Numbered from the stretch's first letter, positions 23,221 through 33,534 are shown. The stretch: 64,000 nt of DNA from Crossaster papposus (GCA_037893245.1 JBAIAA010000028.1:1240001-1304000), one strand, 5' to 3'. The notes: generated by a model from the letters alone, not told the origin. Numbers and translations are program-made.

Positions 23221-23475
23221 TTAATTAGGATTTTAATGATTTTTTGGATGTACATGTATAACTTCACCAGGTTGTAGATATTGCAATATTTAATCGTTTT
23301 CATCAAAAAAATGAATATCGATAAATATACGGTTTTTCATGAAATTCGGCCCTTCTTGAAAACGGTAACGAGTGGTGCACACAGACATAGACGGACAGCG
23401 CCTATGAAAATCAACGTCCAGGCACCGTAATTTAGACGGCGCCTGACTAAGTATTAAATCGTGGGCAGGGGGGTC

Positions 23476-23612
23476 AGACAAGTCGACCGTTGAGACAACT
23501 CGACTCGGGACAAGTCGACCGTTGAGACAACTCGCCCGTTGAGACAACTCGCCCGTTGAGACCGTATGTCCGATAAATGGAAAGACAAGTCGACCGTTGA
23601 GACAAGTCGACC
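23476..23612. repeat. Minisatellite of CGTTGAGACAA units
   Basis: Seven or so partial copies of GACAAGTCGACCGTTGA / GACAACTCGCCCGTTGA, about 17 bp each, with one 25-bp interruption. A two-copy repeat GCTGATCGCCGTTTGG follows at about 23648-23680. Confidence 0.75.
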
Positions 23613-24032
23613 CGCATGTTTTTTAGATAGTAGCGGGGATTTTGACGGCGGCTGATCGCCGTTTGGCTGATCGCCGTTTGGGAGTTATGCTACATAATTT
23701 TTTTGGTGTTCGGGCCGGGTTGATACGGCTGGGGTTGCCGCTGGGCGAGATGATTGATAGGTTTAGCTCCTTGAACCCCATGCATTTTATCGTGTTATTT
23801 TCGAACGAAAATGGCAGAAAGTGGCCTTCTATTCCCATGCTGTAAACATGTCTTGTCCGACATCCGTGGGCAGAAGGGATTGAAAAATGTGCACGACTCC
23901 ATGACCGCTATTGTTACAAATATGGGGCAAAATGTTTGGCAGTCATCACATAGTAACGCTCGTCGAAATTTTCCTCTGGCGCCCCCCCCCCCCCCCCCCT
24001 GCTGTCCGTCTATAGGTTATTTATGTCTGTGG

Positions 24033-24072
24033 TGCACCCCCACTGATCTCTATAGAGATCAGTGTGCACCCC
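24033..24072. mobile_element. 24-bp perfect palindrome flanked by 8-bp direct repeats
   Basis: TGCACCCC at 24033-24040 and 24065-24072 flank 24 bp (24041-24064), a perfect palindrome whose half is CACTGATCTCTA. It looks like a minimal insertion with a target duplication. See the parallel loci at 27971, 30536 and 37823. Confidence 0.6.
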
Positions 24073-24359
24073 TCGTGTCTGCCTCGAACAGCGCCCTCTG
24101 TGGTGTCTAGCCTCTCACATTGAATGTCATAATGGAAGTACAGAATGTACATGTACATTTACAGCGAACATAATTCTATTAGATTTTGGGTTCAATCAAT
24201 CAGTTATTGTTAAATTAGCCTTATTGAACTTGAGTCTGGTTATGGACAGGCAGACTTTGGGGGAGCCTATATGGGTACAGCTAGAGTTCCTAGAAGAAGT
24301 TGTGCCTTTAGTAAATAACTTGGCCATTTCAACACTAGATATTAAAATTAATTGACTCC

Positions 24360-24959
24360 AAAAATAAATGTAACATCCGCAAACAAGTTATAAATCGTGA
24401 TAAACAAACTTTAATTGTTCATCATCAATCAATCTTATCATCAATCTTATAATTATATTAATCTACAATGTTAAGCTTTAATTTGTTTTGAATAAAAGTT
24501 TACATGTAATTACAATTTGGTATCAAAGAAAACATAATAAGCAAACATATTTACAAAACTGTACAACGTTGTCGCGCAGTACGACTGCAAGAAAATGGCT
24601 TTAGCTCATATTAAGCTTTGATTCTCAGAAAGCTGTGAAATCCAAAACTAAAATACGTTGTATGTACACAGTTATAGCAAGGGAAAAATCATGAAGCTAT
24701 AAAAAGAAAGACCGAAATGGGGTCATACTAATTACCGACAACACGCACATCACCGACAAAACATCTAAAACATATTCTATATTGACAAAGGGTGTATAGA
24801 ACGGCCTAGACCAAACTTGAGTTCTATATACCTCTTTTGTCAATCTAGAATATGTTTTAGATGTGGTGCCAGGGATCAAGTGTTGTCGGTGATTAGTTGA
24901 CCGCCGAAATGCTGTGAACTACAAAATCTGCCAGATGTATTCAAGAGTCGAAGATGTTC
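24360..24959. other. 3' flank of the homeodomain gene
   Basis: The untranslated 3' region of the minus-strand homeodomain gene presumably lies here, but no polyadenylation site was chosen. Contains a long hairpin at 24728-24896. Confidence 0.4.
24728..24896. mobile_element. Long hairpin / MITE
   Basis: Arms of about 75 bp: AACATCTAAAACATATTCTA with GTGTATAGAAC on the left, GTTCTATATAC and AGAATATGTTTTAGATG on the right. The outer CTAATTACCGACAACAC pairs with GTGTTGTCGGTGATTAG. An 18-bp loop lies at about 24830. It sits just downstream of the homeodomain gene stop codon. Confidence 0.7.
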
Positions 24960-25088
24960 CTAGTGTCTGCAGTAGTAACCGGTAGGTACGATTTGGACGG
25001 TCCTGGACGGCATAGAAGCTGGCCCCGTGAAGCGGAACCCAAACTTGGCCTGATTGAAGCTGACCCTTCGATGCTCGGCAAACCACCA
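24960..25088 (-). CDS. Divergent homeodomain gene, exon 3 (recognition helix end and C-terminus)
   Basis: The acceptor TTCTTCATAG| is followed in phase 0 by WWFAEHRRVSFNQAKFG and ends at a TAG after YYCRH. This supplies homeodomain positions 47-60: W48, F49 and R53 are kept, while position 51, nearly always Asn in DNA-binding homeodomains, is Glu. The C-terminal tail is about 30 residues. A second frame in this exon stays open longer but does not match the phase of exon 2. Confidence 0.55.
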   Translation of the reverse strand, partial: WWFAEHRRVSFNQAKFGFRFTGPASMPSRTVQIVPTGYYCRH

Positions 25089-25532
25089 CTATGAAGAAAC
25101 AAATAAGGAAAAGGAACCATGAATAAATGATAATTTTCAGAAGTTCAGAGAATAAAGTTAGAGATCTAGAGAGAGAAGAAAACAATTAAACGGGTAAGAA
25201 AACAAACAACAAAGGCAAACAAGAAAGGTAGAAGACAAAATAGGGAAGTGAGAACCATGGATTGTAATGTACTAATTACATTCTCTGTTTTGGAGGAGTT
25301 CGGCGGATTCAGAATGTCTCCATATTGGACAAACTGGGGGATTTGGTGGATGCCTGGTATCCTAAATCTGTCAGAATCCAACATATTTTTTTCGGTGGTA
25401 TTTTGAAGAATTCAGGACACCAGAAATGTTTGCATGACCACCTTGGTGGATTTTGGCGGATTCAAGACACTTCAGTAAAAGTATATAGATAGGGTTGGGG
25501 TTAACAAGATTCAGGAAAACACGCCAACTTAC

Positions 25533-25903
25533 CGAAACAACTGAGGCCATGAGGTGAGCACGCTGAGCCAACTCTCGTAGCTGTGCCCGCCGTGGTCGAC
25601 TGCCGTCTCTGTCGAGAGCCTCCCGAAGTATGGCCCTCTGCCACGGTGCAACAGACACCGAACGACGGGTGCCGAAGTCCTGGAGATGACAGACGCCAAC
25701 CGGAGCCTGCAGAGCCTCCTTTGGGTCATGGTTCAGTAGCGGTGACGGCGAGGGGTAGCTAGCCGAGGGTGACGGGCTGTAGTCTATCTTAAGACCCGCT
25801 GATGGCAGGCGTTGGTCCGGCGACAAAGGGGGTGGGCTGGCCGGGGGATGGTGGCCGATATGAGGGGAAGATGACGGTTGGTCAGTGTCGATCTTGTTAA
25901 TGC
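25533..25903 (-). CDS. Divergent homeodomain gene, exon 2 (linker and most of the homeodomain)
   Basis: Acceptor TTCTCAG|GC (phase 1) and donor TTTCG|GTAAGT (phase 0); 123 codons plus a split codon. The first 75 residues are Pro/Ser-rich (SPSPSASYPSPSP). Then RRSVSVAPWQRAILREAL, DRDGSRPRRAQLRELAQ and RAHLMASVVS align with homeodomain helices 1, 2 and the start of 3. Using W48 as anchor, L34, A35, L40 and V45 fall in register, and helix 1 or its loop is one residue short. The intron falls between codons 46 and 47, the site known for paired-class homeobox genes. Confidence 0.6.
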
Positions 25904-26116
25904 CTGAGAATAAAAGGAAACTATAAGATTTACTATAAAAGATAAAGCAGAGAAACCTTCAAGAACATTTAGAGTGCAATATCTTAGGTTGGCATTACGG
26001 AAATCAACAGTTTAAACAAGGAAATTGCAAGCAAAATGTTTGTTCTTTTAATAATGGGCACATTTGGAAGTGAAGCTTCAGGGTTAAATCACAAGGATTC
26101 AATCACAAGTACTTAC

Positions 26117-26432
26117 CGAACTCAAAACGTATGTCAGCGTCCACCATCATCTCCTGGGCGAAAAGAGCGTGGGTGAAGTCGTCCCCTGTACTCGCTGCCT
26201 CGTCGCCGGTGTCGTCCTGTCTCGGAGACTCGGTGCCGGTGCCGTGACTGCCCAGATCACGCGGCGGTATCTCGGGGAAGTGCCCGCCGTAGGAACACGG
26301 TCCGTCGTCCGGTCCACAGTCGGTAGACGAGGAAGACATTGACGACAATGACAACTCATCTTCGTAGGACTGGCGGCTAAACCAGACCAGCTCGTTGGGA
26401 ATATTCAGGGCGGTGGCGATCTGGAAATCCAT
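26117..26432 (-). CDS. Divergent homeodomain gene, exon 1
   Basis: The ATG at 26432 is followed by 105 codons plus one base, then donor TTCG|GTAAGT. It begins MDFQIATALNIPNELVWFSR and continues into a Ser/Asp-rich acidic region (SLSSMSSSSTDCGPDDG), a possible activation domain. Phase 1 fits exon 2. The deduced protein is about 271 residues. GC content is well above that of the surroundings. A role as a transcription factor is inferred from the homeodomain; no orthologue is recognised. Confidence 0.55.
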
Positions 26433-27339
26433 CTCTCGAAAAAGTTGGCAAAAGAACTCGAAAGGATGATGATAGAATATAATAAGCGCAAAGTTGGGGG
26501 ATCTTATTCGCAGACCGAGTCTCAATTGAATGATGAAAGTGACAAGACCAGCTGGGGTTTTTATCCTGTGTTGCGGCTTTGGTTGTCCCTGTCAGTCATC
26601 CCTCCTTCATGTCCTCAGCCAACCCAAGCGCCATCCATAACCACACCACGTACCCCCACCCCTCCCCTCTAATCCTGACAGCAGAGACGGCACCTCAAAG
26701 TTAACGAGTTGTCAAAGAGATTATGACGGATCACGGCCTACATTAGAGGCGCGGCAAGGTACTCTATACTTTACCGCTGGCGCGTTGAGGCGCAACACAC
26801 GTTGCGCTTCACTAATTATCCCCTATTGACCAAAAACCCAGGACAATTGAAGCGACCAGCATTCACTATGAACCCTATAGCCAATAGAATTTCGTAACTG
26901 AGTTGATAGAAACATTTAAACATGTACTGTAAAATAATGTTTCTGTTGTAAAAGAAGCCCTGAAATCTCCCAAAATGTTATGCTTTCAATTGCAGTGGTT
27001 GAAACGAAACAAGCCCACTGTTCCTAAGAAAAAACGAAAACCTGAACCCCCTAAAAAAAACCGGAAAAAAGGTGGGGGTAGCTAATTACAGTTTAAAATA
27101 TTTACACCAAAACAAACCCACCTCCCGAAAAGTGATACTTCCCTAACAATGCATGCAGCCATTTTATAAATAGCACCCGCCCACATTCTCTGGCAAATTG
27201 GGCTCATTTTTAAGCGTAATTTTATCAAGTCTGCCCCTATAATTATGGAATCTCCAAAAACCAGGCAGTTGACTCTCGGCTTTACAGATTGAATCACAGA
27301 GCATCTACATCCACCCCTGCATCTACTCACCATTCCTAA
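26433..27339. other. 5' flank of the homeodomain gene
   Basis: The region upstream of the start codon has no recognised repeat up to 27340. Promoter elements could not be assigned confidently. Confidence 0.4.
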
Positions 27340-27712
27340 AGCCCGCATTTCACCTAGGATTGTTTTTTTCCAATTGGCCCGATCTGGACCAGATTGTCCC
27401 CGATGAATCAATTTTTTTGATCGGCCCGATTGTCGTCAGGGGACCCTCGGACGACCAACACGACCACGGTTTTTGATCGGCTATTGTTTTTCAACATGTT
27501 TAAAAACAGTAGGCGATCACTTTTTCGGTAACTGAACCTCGGAGGACTGAGGCGACCACGCCAGATCTTCCCCCGAAGGTATAGGGTAGTGCTCGACAGT
27601 ACTCGACAGTGCTCGCAGGTTCCCGACTATTTTCGCAAAAATGTGACCGATCGACCAAAAAAAAAGAATCGGGTACTATCGGGACCAAAACAATCCTTGG
27701 TGAAATGGCCGC
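27340..27712. mobile_element. MITE with about 25-bp inverted ends
   Basis: The left end AGCCCGCATTTCACCTAGGA...TTGTTTT is the inverse of the right end AAAACAATCCTTGGTGAAATGGCCGCT. CCCGAT/ATCGGG pairs lie inside. The target duplication is not clear. Confidence 0.7.
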
Positions 27713-27880
27713 TAACCAAGCCGCTACCAGACCATTGACTAGACATTGACTAGACTAGACGTATCCAACCCCCCAAAAAGCCAATCATCTACATTCGCTC
27801 TACCCTTGGACCATACCGGAGTGGAACATGTTGCCTGATTCTGCCAGATGTTCATCTTCAATCAACGGCTTTAAGATCCT

Positions 27881-28147
27881 GGGGTCAATTTCATAGAGTT
27901 GCTTAAGCACAAAAATTTTCCTTGGTAAATTAGATTAGGAGCTAAAATTCCATGTGGTCGTTATTTATGCCATGGAGGAATAAGAAGGGATTCCTCCATG
28001 GGTTATGCCAAGCCAACAACAGCTAAATACCCATCACAAATAATATACATCACATGGAGTTGTGGCTGGTAAGCTGGTTTTACTAAGCAAGAATGTTTTG
28101 TACTTTAGCAATTTTTATGCTTAAGCAGCTCTATAAAATTGGCCCCT
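27881..28147. mobile_element. MITE (GGGGCCAATTTCAYGAAGC family), copy 3, carrying a micro-palindrome
   Basis: Begins GGGGTCAATTTCATAGAG and ends CTCTATAAAATTGGCCCC. A 30-bp palindrome (27971-28000; CATGGAGGAAT ... ATTCCTCCATG) is inserted where other copies read straight through. It is flanked by imperfect duplications ATTTATGC and GGTTATGC. Confidence 0.75.
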
Positions 28148-28921
28148 GGATATTGAGCAGTTGTCTCAAATATCCCATTAAAAGTGTTTCATGTGTTCCA
28201 GTGTTCCATGTCAGCGTTACCTGCACGAGATAGCCAAGCCATACAATTTGTTGGTAATAGATGTCATCTTTGGTAACAATTTTCTTCAAAATGTCACCCC
28301 CCCCCCCCCCCTCAAAAAAAAATGCATAGACAAAATAAAGATGATGTAAATCTGCTTTTATTTATTAAGTGTCTAAGCCTCGACCTCAAACACCTTAAAG
28401 GTAGGATATACCATTTGCAGATATCGAACAAATTTACTACCGAATTATTGAGAAATATCATCTGAAAGTAAATAATGATTTTAGGCATCCAGCAAAATGA
28501 TTGCGCTAGATATCATTTTAATTATTCTGAAAAATATAATTTTATAAAGAAAAATTCACTATCGCCGGACAGCGATCGAGAAAAAAACAAAAAAAACATA
28601 AGAATAACAGCTCGACGCCGGTTAAAAACAAACGCTGTTTTTCGTGCTTTCCTCGGCATGGGGCATGTTCAGACGGTGGCGTAAGTTAATCTAATCCAAA
28701 AATACTAAGTTATTCCGTTTTTAATCCAAAACATGCTTGCGTTCAAACGAGAAAGTTACGCCATTTCCCAGGCGGAAAAGTTGGTCAAGTTACGCCATCG
28801 TGGTTACGCAACGCAAACACCACTTTCTCAGCCTTCCGGTTAAAGCGCGCGCGCGGGAAACAAGGACAGTGTTGTACAGTATAGTATACAGTATACATGT
28901 ACATTAGAGCGCAAGCGTACT

Positions 28922-29030
28922 GCCGTTTTCCAAACTCCAGCCTCTTCGCAATATCGGCTTTGTTTATGTAGTTTTCCTATAATAATGGAGCGCAGTGACC
29001 GACTGGCCTAAGCTAGGGTTTGTAAAACGG
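28922..29030. mobile_element. Short hairpin MITE (GGCCGTTTTCC family), nested
   Basis: Begins GCCGTTTTCCAAACTCCAG and ends CTAGGGTTTGTAAAACGG. It is inserted inside the 1,041-bp element, making a three-level nest with the TTAA MITE. Confidence 0.65.
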
Positions 29031-29121
29031 TCTGGTGAATAAACCGTGTACATGTACAATGTACACACACACGCATACATGTTCATGTAATTGCACGTGC
29101 GACAGGCCATGAGTTATCAAA

Positions 29122-29418
29122 ATGGCGCCGATGATGATCAATGCTAAAGTTTTTCTCGTGTTTTTGCTTGCCTGTATTCGGGATAAAAGGGAACGATCGT
29201 CGGATTCCGAACCCGGAGAGTTGAATACTAAATCGTGTGCTAAGAGGCTCAGAAGACTGAAAAACAACCGATTGCGTCAACAAGACCACGCTACCCGTTG
29301 GCGTTTTTGGCAGTTTGTCAAACGAAGGCAACGGGCAATCGGATGTATTATCGGCGCGGTGGCCATCATTGAATTGCGAAGGGTTCACAAATATATCGCC
29401 TTGTCCGTGCCCGGCTAA
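29122..29418 (+). CDS. 98-codon open frame inside the 1,041-bp element, unknown
   Basis: The peptide begins MAPMMINAKVFLVFLLACI, then is strongly basic (RLRRLKNNRLRQQ; WRFWQFVKRRQRAIG) and ends in a hydrophobic segment and ALSVPG. It is the only sizeable frame in the element, and its basic middle could suit a nucleic-acid-binding accessory protein. It lacks any visible DDE or YqaJ-type catalytic motif. It may equally be a truncated exon. No family is claimed. Confidence 0.3.
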   Translation: MAPMMINAKVFLVFLLACIRDKRERSSDSEPGELNTKSCAKRLRRLKNNRLRQQDHATRWRFWQFVKRRQRAIGCIIGAVAIIELRRVHKYIALSVPG

Positions 29419-30527
29419 TGAGCACGGCCTGGACCTGTTACGAAAAAGGTCAATGTGAATAAACTAACACCGGAAGTGGCAGGTCAGTTGCGTTCCAACG
29501 GCACTTCATGGCTCATCGCCGCGGGGGGAGATCGTTATCTTTCGCTCAACTTAATCTAATCGGCCACTTTTGGGAAGCGTAAGTTACGCCATTTTGGTCG
29601 CGTAACTTACGCCGCGCGGGTGGATTAGAGCGTTCCAACGGACAGATTAACTTAGTATTTTTGGATTAGATTAACTTACGCCACCGTCTGAACGTACCCC
29701 ATGATTGTAAAACTTCAGACAGGTTAGTTAAACGATATTTACTATAAAATACAACCCCCCAAATCCACTCATTCAAGATAATTCAAGCAATTACCAATGG
29801 TGTATCCTACCCTTTGGTTTGGGGAGTTGTGAGTATTCTTGGAAGTGGGGGTTTTCGGGGGGGGGGGTATTATAAGCTAAAAGGTTCGGCTAAACTGTAT
29901 CGGACCTTTCATCGTTACGGATTTATTCGATGGAAGTACAAGGATAGTGATACAGCAATGCGCGCTTCTGTTCCAAATTTCTAATTGTTCACGATGTCAT
30001 GTATGTTCTGTGTAAACCAATTAATCCAAAGTGTCAATACATTTTGTAGCCGATGCACCGATAATCCCTAGAATCACTGATAGTGATGTCTGCTACTGTC
30101 TGCATGGCAGCTGTGCACAGGTCGTCGTTTTATTGCTTGTCTGAGTTTTAGTGTGTTAGAAGTGGCGACTCGAAACCCTTGATCTTGTTTAGGTCATTGA
30201 CTTTACTAGCCGAATTAGCGAGTATCATTTACAGTGTTTGAGGTTCGTTCTGTGTAGAAAAGAAAGCAAAGGACTTTATACATGGCAGTGATCTTAGAAA
30301 TTGTACGCGCTCCATAATCGCATAGTACGCACACACATCTTTGTACAACACGCTCTATATGGCTAGATGGTGCCCCCAATCTGATTCCAAGACTAAAATA
30401 TTTGATTTCAATGTTGACGCCAGTGACGTTGTCAGGTCAGATAACACGATTACCAGACTACGCTCTAGCCCTCCCTATACGTCTCTCCCTTATGTTGCAA
30501 AGAGTGAAGTCCCCACACCAACAATTA

Positions 30528-30564
30528 GGTTAAACCATGGAGGAATATTCCTCCATGGTTAAAC
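30528..30564. mobile_element. 22-bp palindromic insertion with 7-8 bp target duplication
   Basis: GTTAAAC at 30529-30535 and 30558-30564 flank a 22-bp perfect palindrome (half CATGGAGGAAT). The paralogous site near 62875 reads AGGTTAAACAAAACA with a single GTTAAAC and no palindrome, which is a true empty site. Confidence 0.75.
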
Positions 30565-31245
30565 AAAACAAATAAAGGTGACTTCCACACGGATTTGGAG
30601 GAAATAAAGTGGATATCCACCCTCATCTCACCTTTTGCGTATTAATATGCGAAGGAAATTTAGGATATTCAGAATAATATTTAGGTAACCACAAATGATT
30701 CACTAATCAACACCGCTAACACCCATTGGATCTGCCGTTGATTTGACATTAGTGGTAGTACATGTATATATACACCATTTGCTCTTTTTGTAATTTCCGA
30801 AAATTAGAATAGGTTAGGGGATTCATATAATAGTAAATATTATGACGACGACTTCAGTTTTTACAGTGTTGTGTTCATGTAGATCATGTAGATGGTAGAA
30901 AAACCAAGAACGTTCTTGCTGTTCTTGCAATCTGGTTACTTGACTTCCTTTAAACGAAACAGAGCCAAAAATGACATCAGGGAATTATCAGGTTAGGAAA
31001 CCAGACTAGTTGGCTAGCATTCATTCACGGATGTATAACGGTATTGTAAACTAAATGCGGACTAACTAAATTTACCATAAATTGGGGGCAGTGTTTGAAA
31101 GTTGTCAGGTATTTTTAACGATTGTCGGCCGGCAAGGCGTTTGAAAATGATAAAAAATTCCACTTTTCTTGAAAGCCACAGCACACCAGATGTTGTGATT
31201 TCACAGGATGCTTAAAACTGTTATTCACTTATAAGTCAAATAAGG

Positions 31246-31286
31246 CAGGCCCGTATGCAGGGGGGGTGCGACGAGTGCGTACGCAC

Positions 31287-31317
<31 letters not shown>

Positions 31318-31582
31318 AATTACCAAAAGGTCCACATTTTCCGGGGTAAATAATGGTATTTTGATGTAGAAATAACCGTACTGGCACACGAAAATGTTTG
31401 GTCCCATTTTTGGTCCCGTACAAATTCGCCCCCCAAATTACTAAAAGGTCCACATTTCCGGGGTAAATAATGGTATTTTGTTGTAGAAATAACGGTACTG
31501 ACACACGAAAAATGTTGGTTCCATTTTTGGTCTCATCAGTACACATTCGCACCCCCCATAACAAATCCTGCGTACGGGCCTG
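31246..31582. mobile_element. hAT-like MITE with internal duplication
   Basis: Ends CAGGCCCGTATGCAGG and CCTGCGTACGGGCCTG are inverted. TAAGG is duplicated on both sides (31241-31245 and 31583-31587), and paralogous array copies have a single TCAAGTAAGGTA. Inside, about 115 bp (AAAAGGTCCACATTT... ) occurs twice in tandem, and a C run followed by an A run lies at about 31284-31318. CAGG-type ends suggest hAT, although only five bases of duplication are visible. Confidence 0.75.
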
Positions 31583-32034
31583 TAAGGTATATCATATTAA
31601 TTCAGTAGTTTTGTTTTTTGAGGTTTGCAAACGATGTATATAACTATAGTACTACAACAGGTTTGGTCACTGAAAGTCATTTTTCATTACAGTACATGTA
31701 ATTCTAAGTCTTTAAAGTCGTGGGGTCAGATTTTGTTGTTGAAGTTGGCCATCTATAGTCGGCACGCAATAATAGACAGACAGCGCTTGCGGATCGGCCC
31801 TCAAACACCGCGCCACAAAGAACTACTAAGCAGCCCAAACCGAGCCCGACTTAAATTGTACGCAGACAAAAGCGTAGTAATAAGGACCGCTTGTGTCAAT
31901 GCCCTCCGTGCAAGAAAGCGACACCAGCTTTTACAAGTCTCCAGTACAACAAAAGCATTTAATCTGAACAATACATGATTGACGGATGTTTGTAAGCATT
32001 AGATCATGGAGCTGACAACTCCAATATGAGACAG

Positions 32035-32130
32035 CGGCCAAACACCATCTTCGTCTCCGTCTTGGGCTTCGTTCATGCAGTTTGGCAATGGTGATGGAGC
32101 CGGACCTAAGCTGTGGTTTGGAAAACAGCA
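32035..32130. mobile_element. Short hairpin MITE (GGCCGTTTTCC family), array copy
   Basis: GCGGCCAAACACCA...to TGGTTTGGAAAACAGC. The same hairpin occupies the same place in every array copy (near 35953, 46828, 53331 and 59367), so it predates the amplification. Confidence 0.65.
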
Positions 32131-33146
32131 AGTGAGTGATTCATCTGGGCAATTTTCTTTTGCTGGCAAAGAAGACAAAAGTCCTTTTTTTCATATGAAC
32201 TTTTGATGGGGCGAAGAAATATTCCCTATGTCACAATCAGCACCATTCAGGTGAGTCGGAGAACATCGGTGGTCCGTGGTCCCCCCCTCCCCCTCACCCC
32301 CCTCCCCTCCCCTACCCCGGTGATCCCCCATTTGAAATTTCGAATTACACACAAACAATACAGGGTGGTAAACAACCGCAACCTCATATTTCCTACCTCT
32401 ATGTTCCAATATTTTAAGAGTAAAAAGTTGCACAAATTGAATTTTATTTAAAAAAATCGCAATCCCCGAACTGCGATCGCGAAAAAACAAAGATACACTG
32501 TAACACACTGTTTTGTGCTTTTCTCGGCATCCATGATTGTAAAACTTCGAACAGGTCAGTTAAACGATATTTACAATGAGATACAACCCCAAGAATCTAC
32601 CTATTCATGATAATTCAAGCAAATACCAATGGTGTATCCTACCTTTAAAGGGAATGCATCACTTTATATTGCTGTAATTTTCAGAATTTGATGGTTGGGG
32701 GGGGGTGGGGTAGTATGTTACAGCAAATGTTGTTACACTGACTTATTTGACGTTTGGGTTCGTAGATGCTGTAAAAATTGGAAAAACGATTCATGTTCTT
32801 GTAGTCTGTTCTTGTAGTCAGGTATCCGACCTCACTTAAGATGAAACGGAACAATTTCAAGACGTTTGAGAAACTGGCTAGGTAAATTTGCATATGAAGC
32901 ACGATATGTGGCAGAGAAACCCCCCCCCCCCCCCCTCTTTTGTGTTGACCATTGTGTTCCCGGAATCTCAGGAATTCCTTTTAGGTTTCAAGGGGGGATG
33001 GGTTAGGTTACAATAGTGTTGAGTGCGTATAGACTATAGGGATAAGAGGGGGGTACCCCTCTGCCACATATCGTGCTGGGTATATAAATTTGCATACATT
33101 CCAAATTGAACGGAGACACTGACATTTTAGGAGACCGCCAACATAG

Positions 33147-33218
33147 GGCAAGATAGCTCAGTTGGTAGAGCGCTGGTCCGGTATTCCGGAGGTCGCAGAT
33201 TCAAGTCCCGCCTTGCCA
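33147..33218 (+). tRNA. tRNA-like sequence, possibly tRNA-Thr pseudogene
   Basis: 72 nt with a near-paired acceptor (GGCAAGA / CCTTGCC), a perfect D stem (GCTC/GAGC with AGTTGGTA loop) and a TTCAAGT T loop. The T stem has two A-C mismatches and the anticodon stem is imperfect. If the loop is CCGGTAT, the anticodon would be GGT (Thr), but position 33 is then C rather than the invariant U. A decayed tRNA or a tRNA-derived SINE head is most likely. Confidence 0.5.
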
Positions 33219-33534
33219 ATTTCTTTATTCACTTCAAAATTGATGCACAATTTCTTAGTCAGTTTCCCTTGTGGTTTATTTGTGCATTACCTTTAATCAA
33301 AGTAAAGTGTTTTTTTATATATATATTTAACAAATAATTATGTATGTTCCGAGTCCTCATTCAACTCTGGATGTCACTTCATGCTCCCAAACTAGTTCCG
33401 TTTAGATCTTAAACCATAAACCAATGTTTCAACTCAACCAACGTTTCCAACAAAAATATCATGGAGAATACTAGCTCCAAATCCCTAGCTGACCCGGTCA
33501 CTATCATACCACTGAGAATCATGAACAGGAACGT
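33219..33534. other. Inter-repeat sequence
   Basis: AT-rich sequence after the tRNA-like element with a short TATATA run. Nothing recognised. Confidence 0.5.

Larger units (their letters stand above)
28660..29700. mobile_element. DNA transposon with 53-bp terminal inverted repeats
   Basis: The two ends match over 53 bp with two mismatches. They start GGGGCATGTTCAGACGGTGG on the left and the inverse of GGGGTACGTTCAGACGGTGG on the right. Possible target duplications are AT (2 bp), or CATG if the outermost G is excluded. GG-starting ends and a short AT-type duplication recall PIF/Harbinger or ISL2EU elements, but the class is inference. It contains a hairpin MITE (28922-29030) and one 98-codon open frame. 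Confidence 0.8.
28395..29816. mobile_element. TTAA-type MITE split by a 1,041-bp insertion
   Basis: The left part 28395-28659 (TTAAAGGTAGGATATACC...) and right part 29701-29816 (...GGTGTATCCTACC) together rebuild a normal AAAGGTAGGATACACCA-family copy. The last TTAA has decayed. Confidence 0.85.
29985..33110. repeat. Array copy U0 (start of the repeated domain)
   Basis: The sequence from TTGTTCACGATGTCATGTATG (about 29985) onward is repeated from about 62325 with an offset near 32,340. U0 contains the GAAACAGAGC...CCAGACTAGTTGGCT block (about 30950-31020), a hAT-type MITE (31246-31582), the GGATCGGCCC...ACCACAAAGAAC block (about 31780-32130), the C-run block (about 32130-32330), a partial TTAA MITE (to 32648) and an unannotated tail. 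No gene. Confidence 0.75.
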
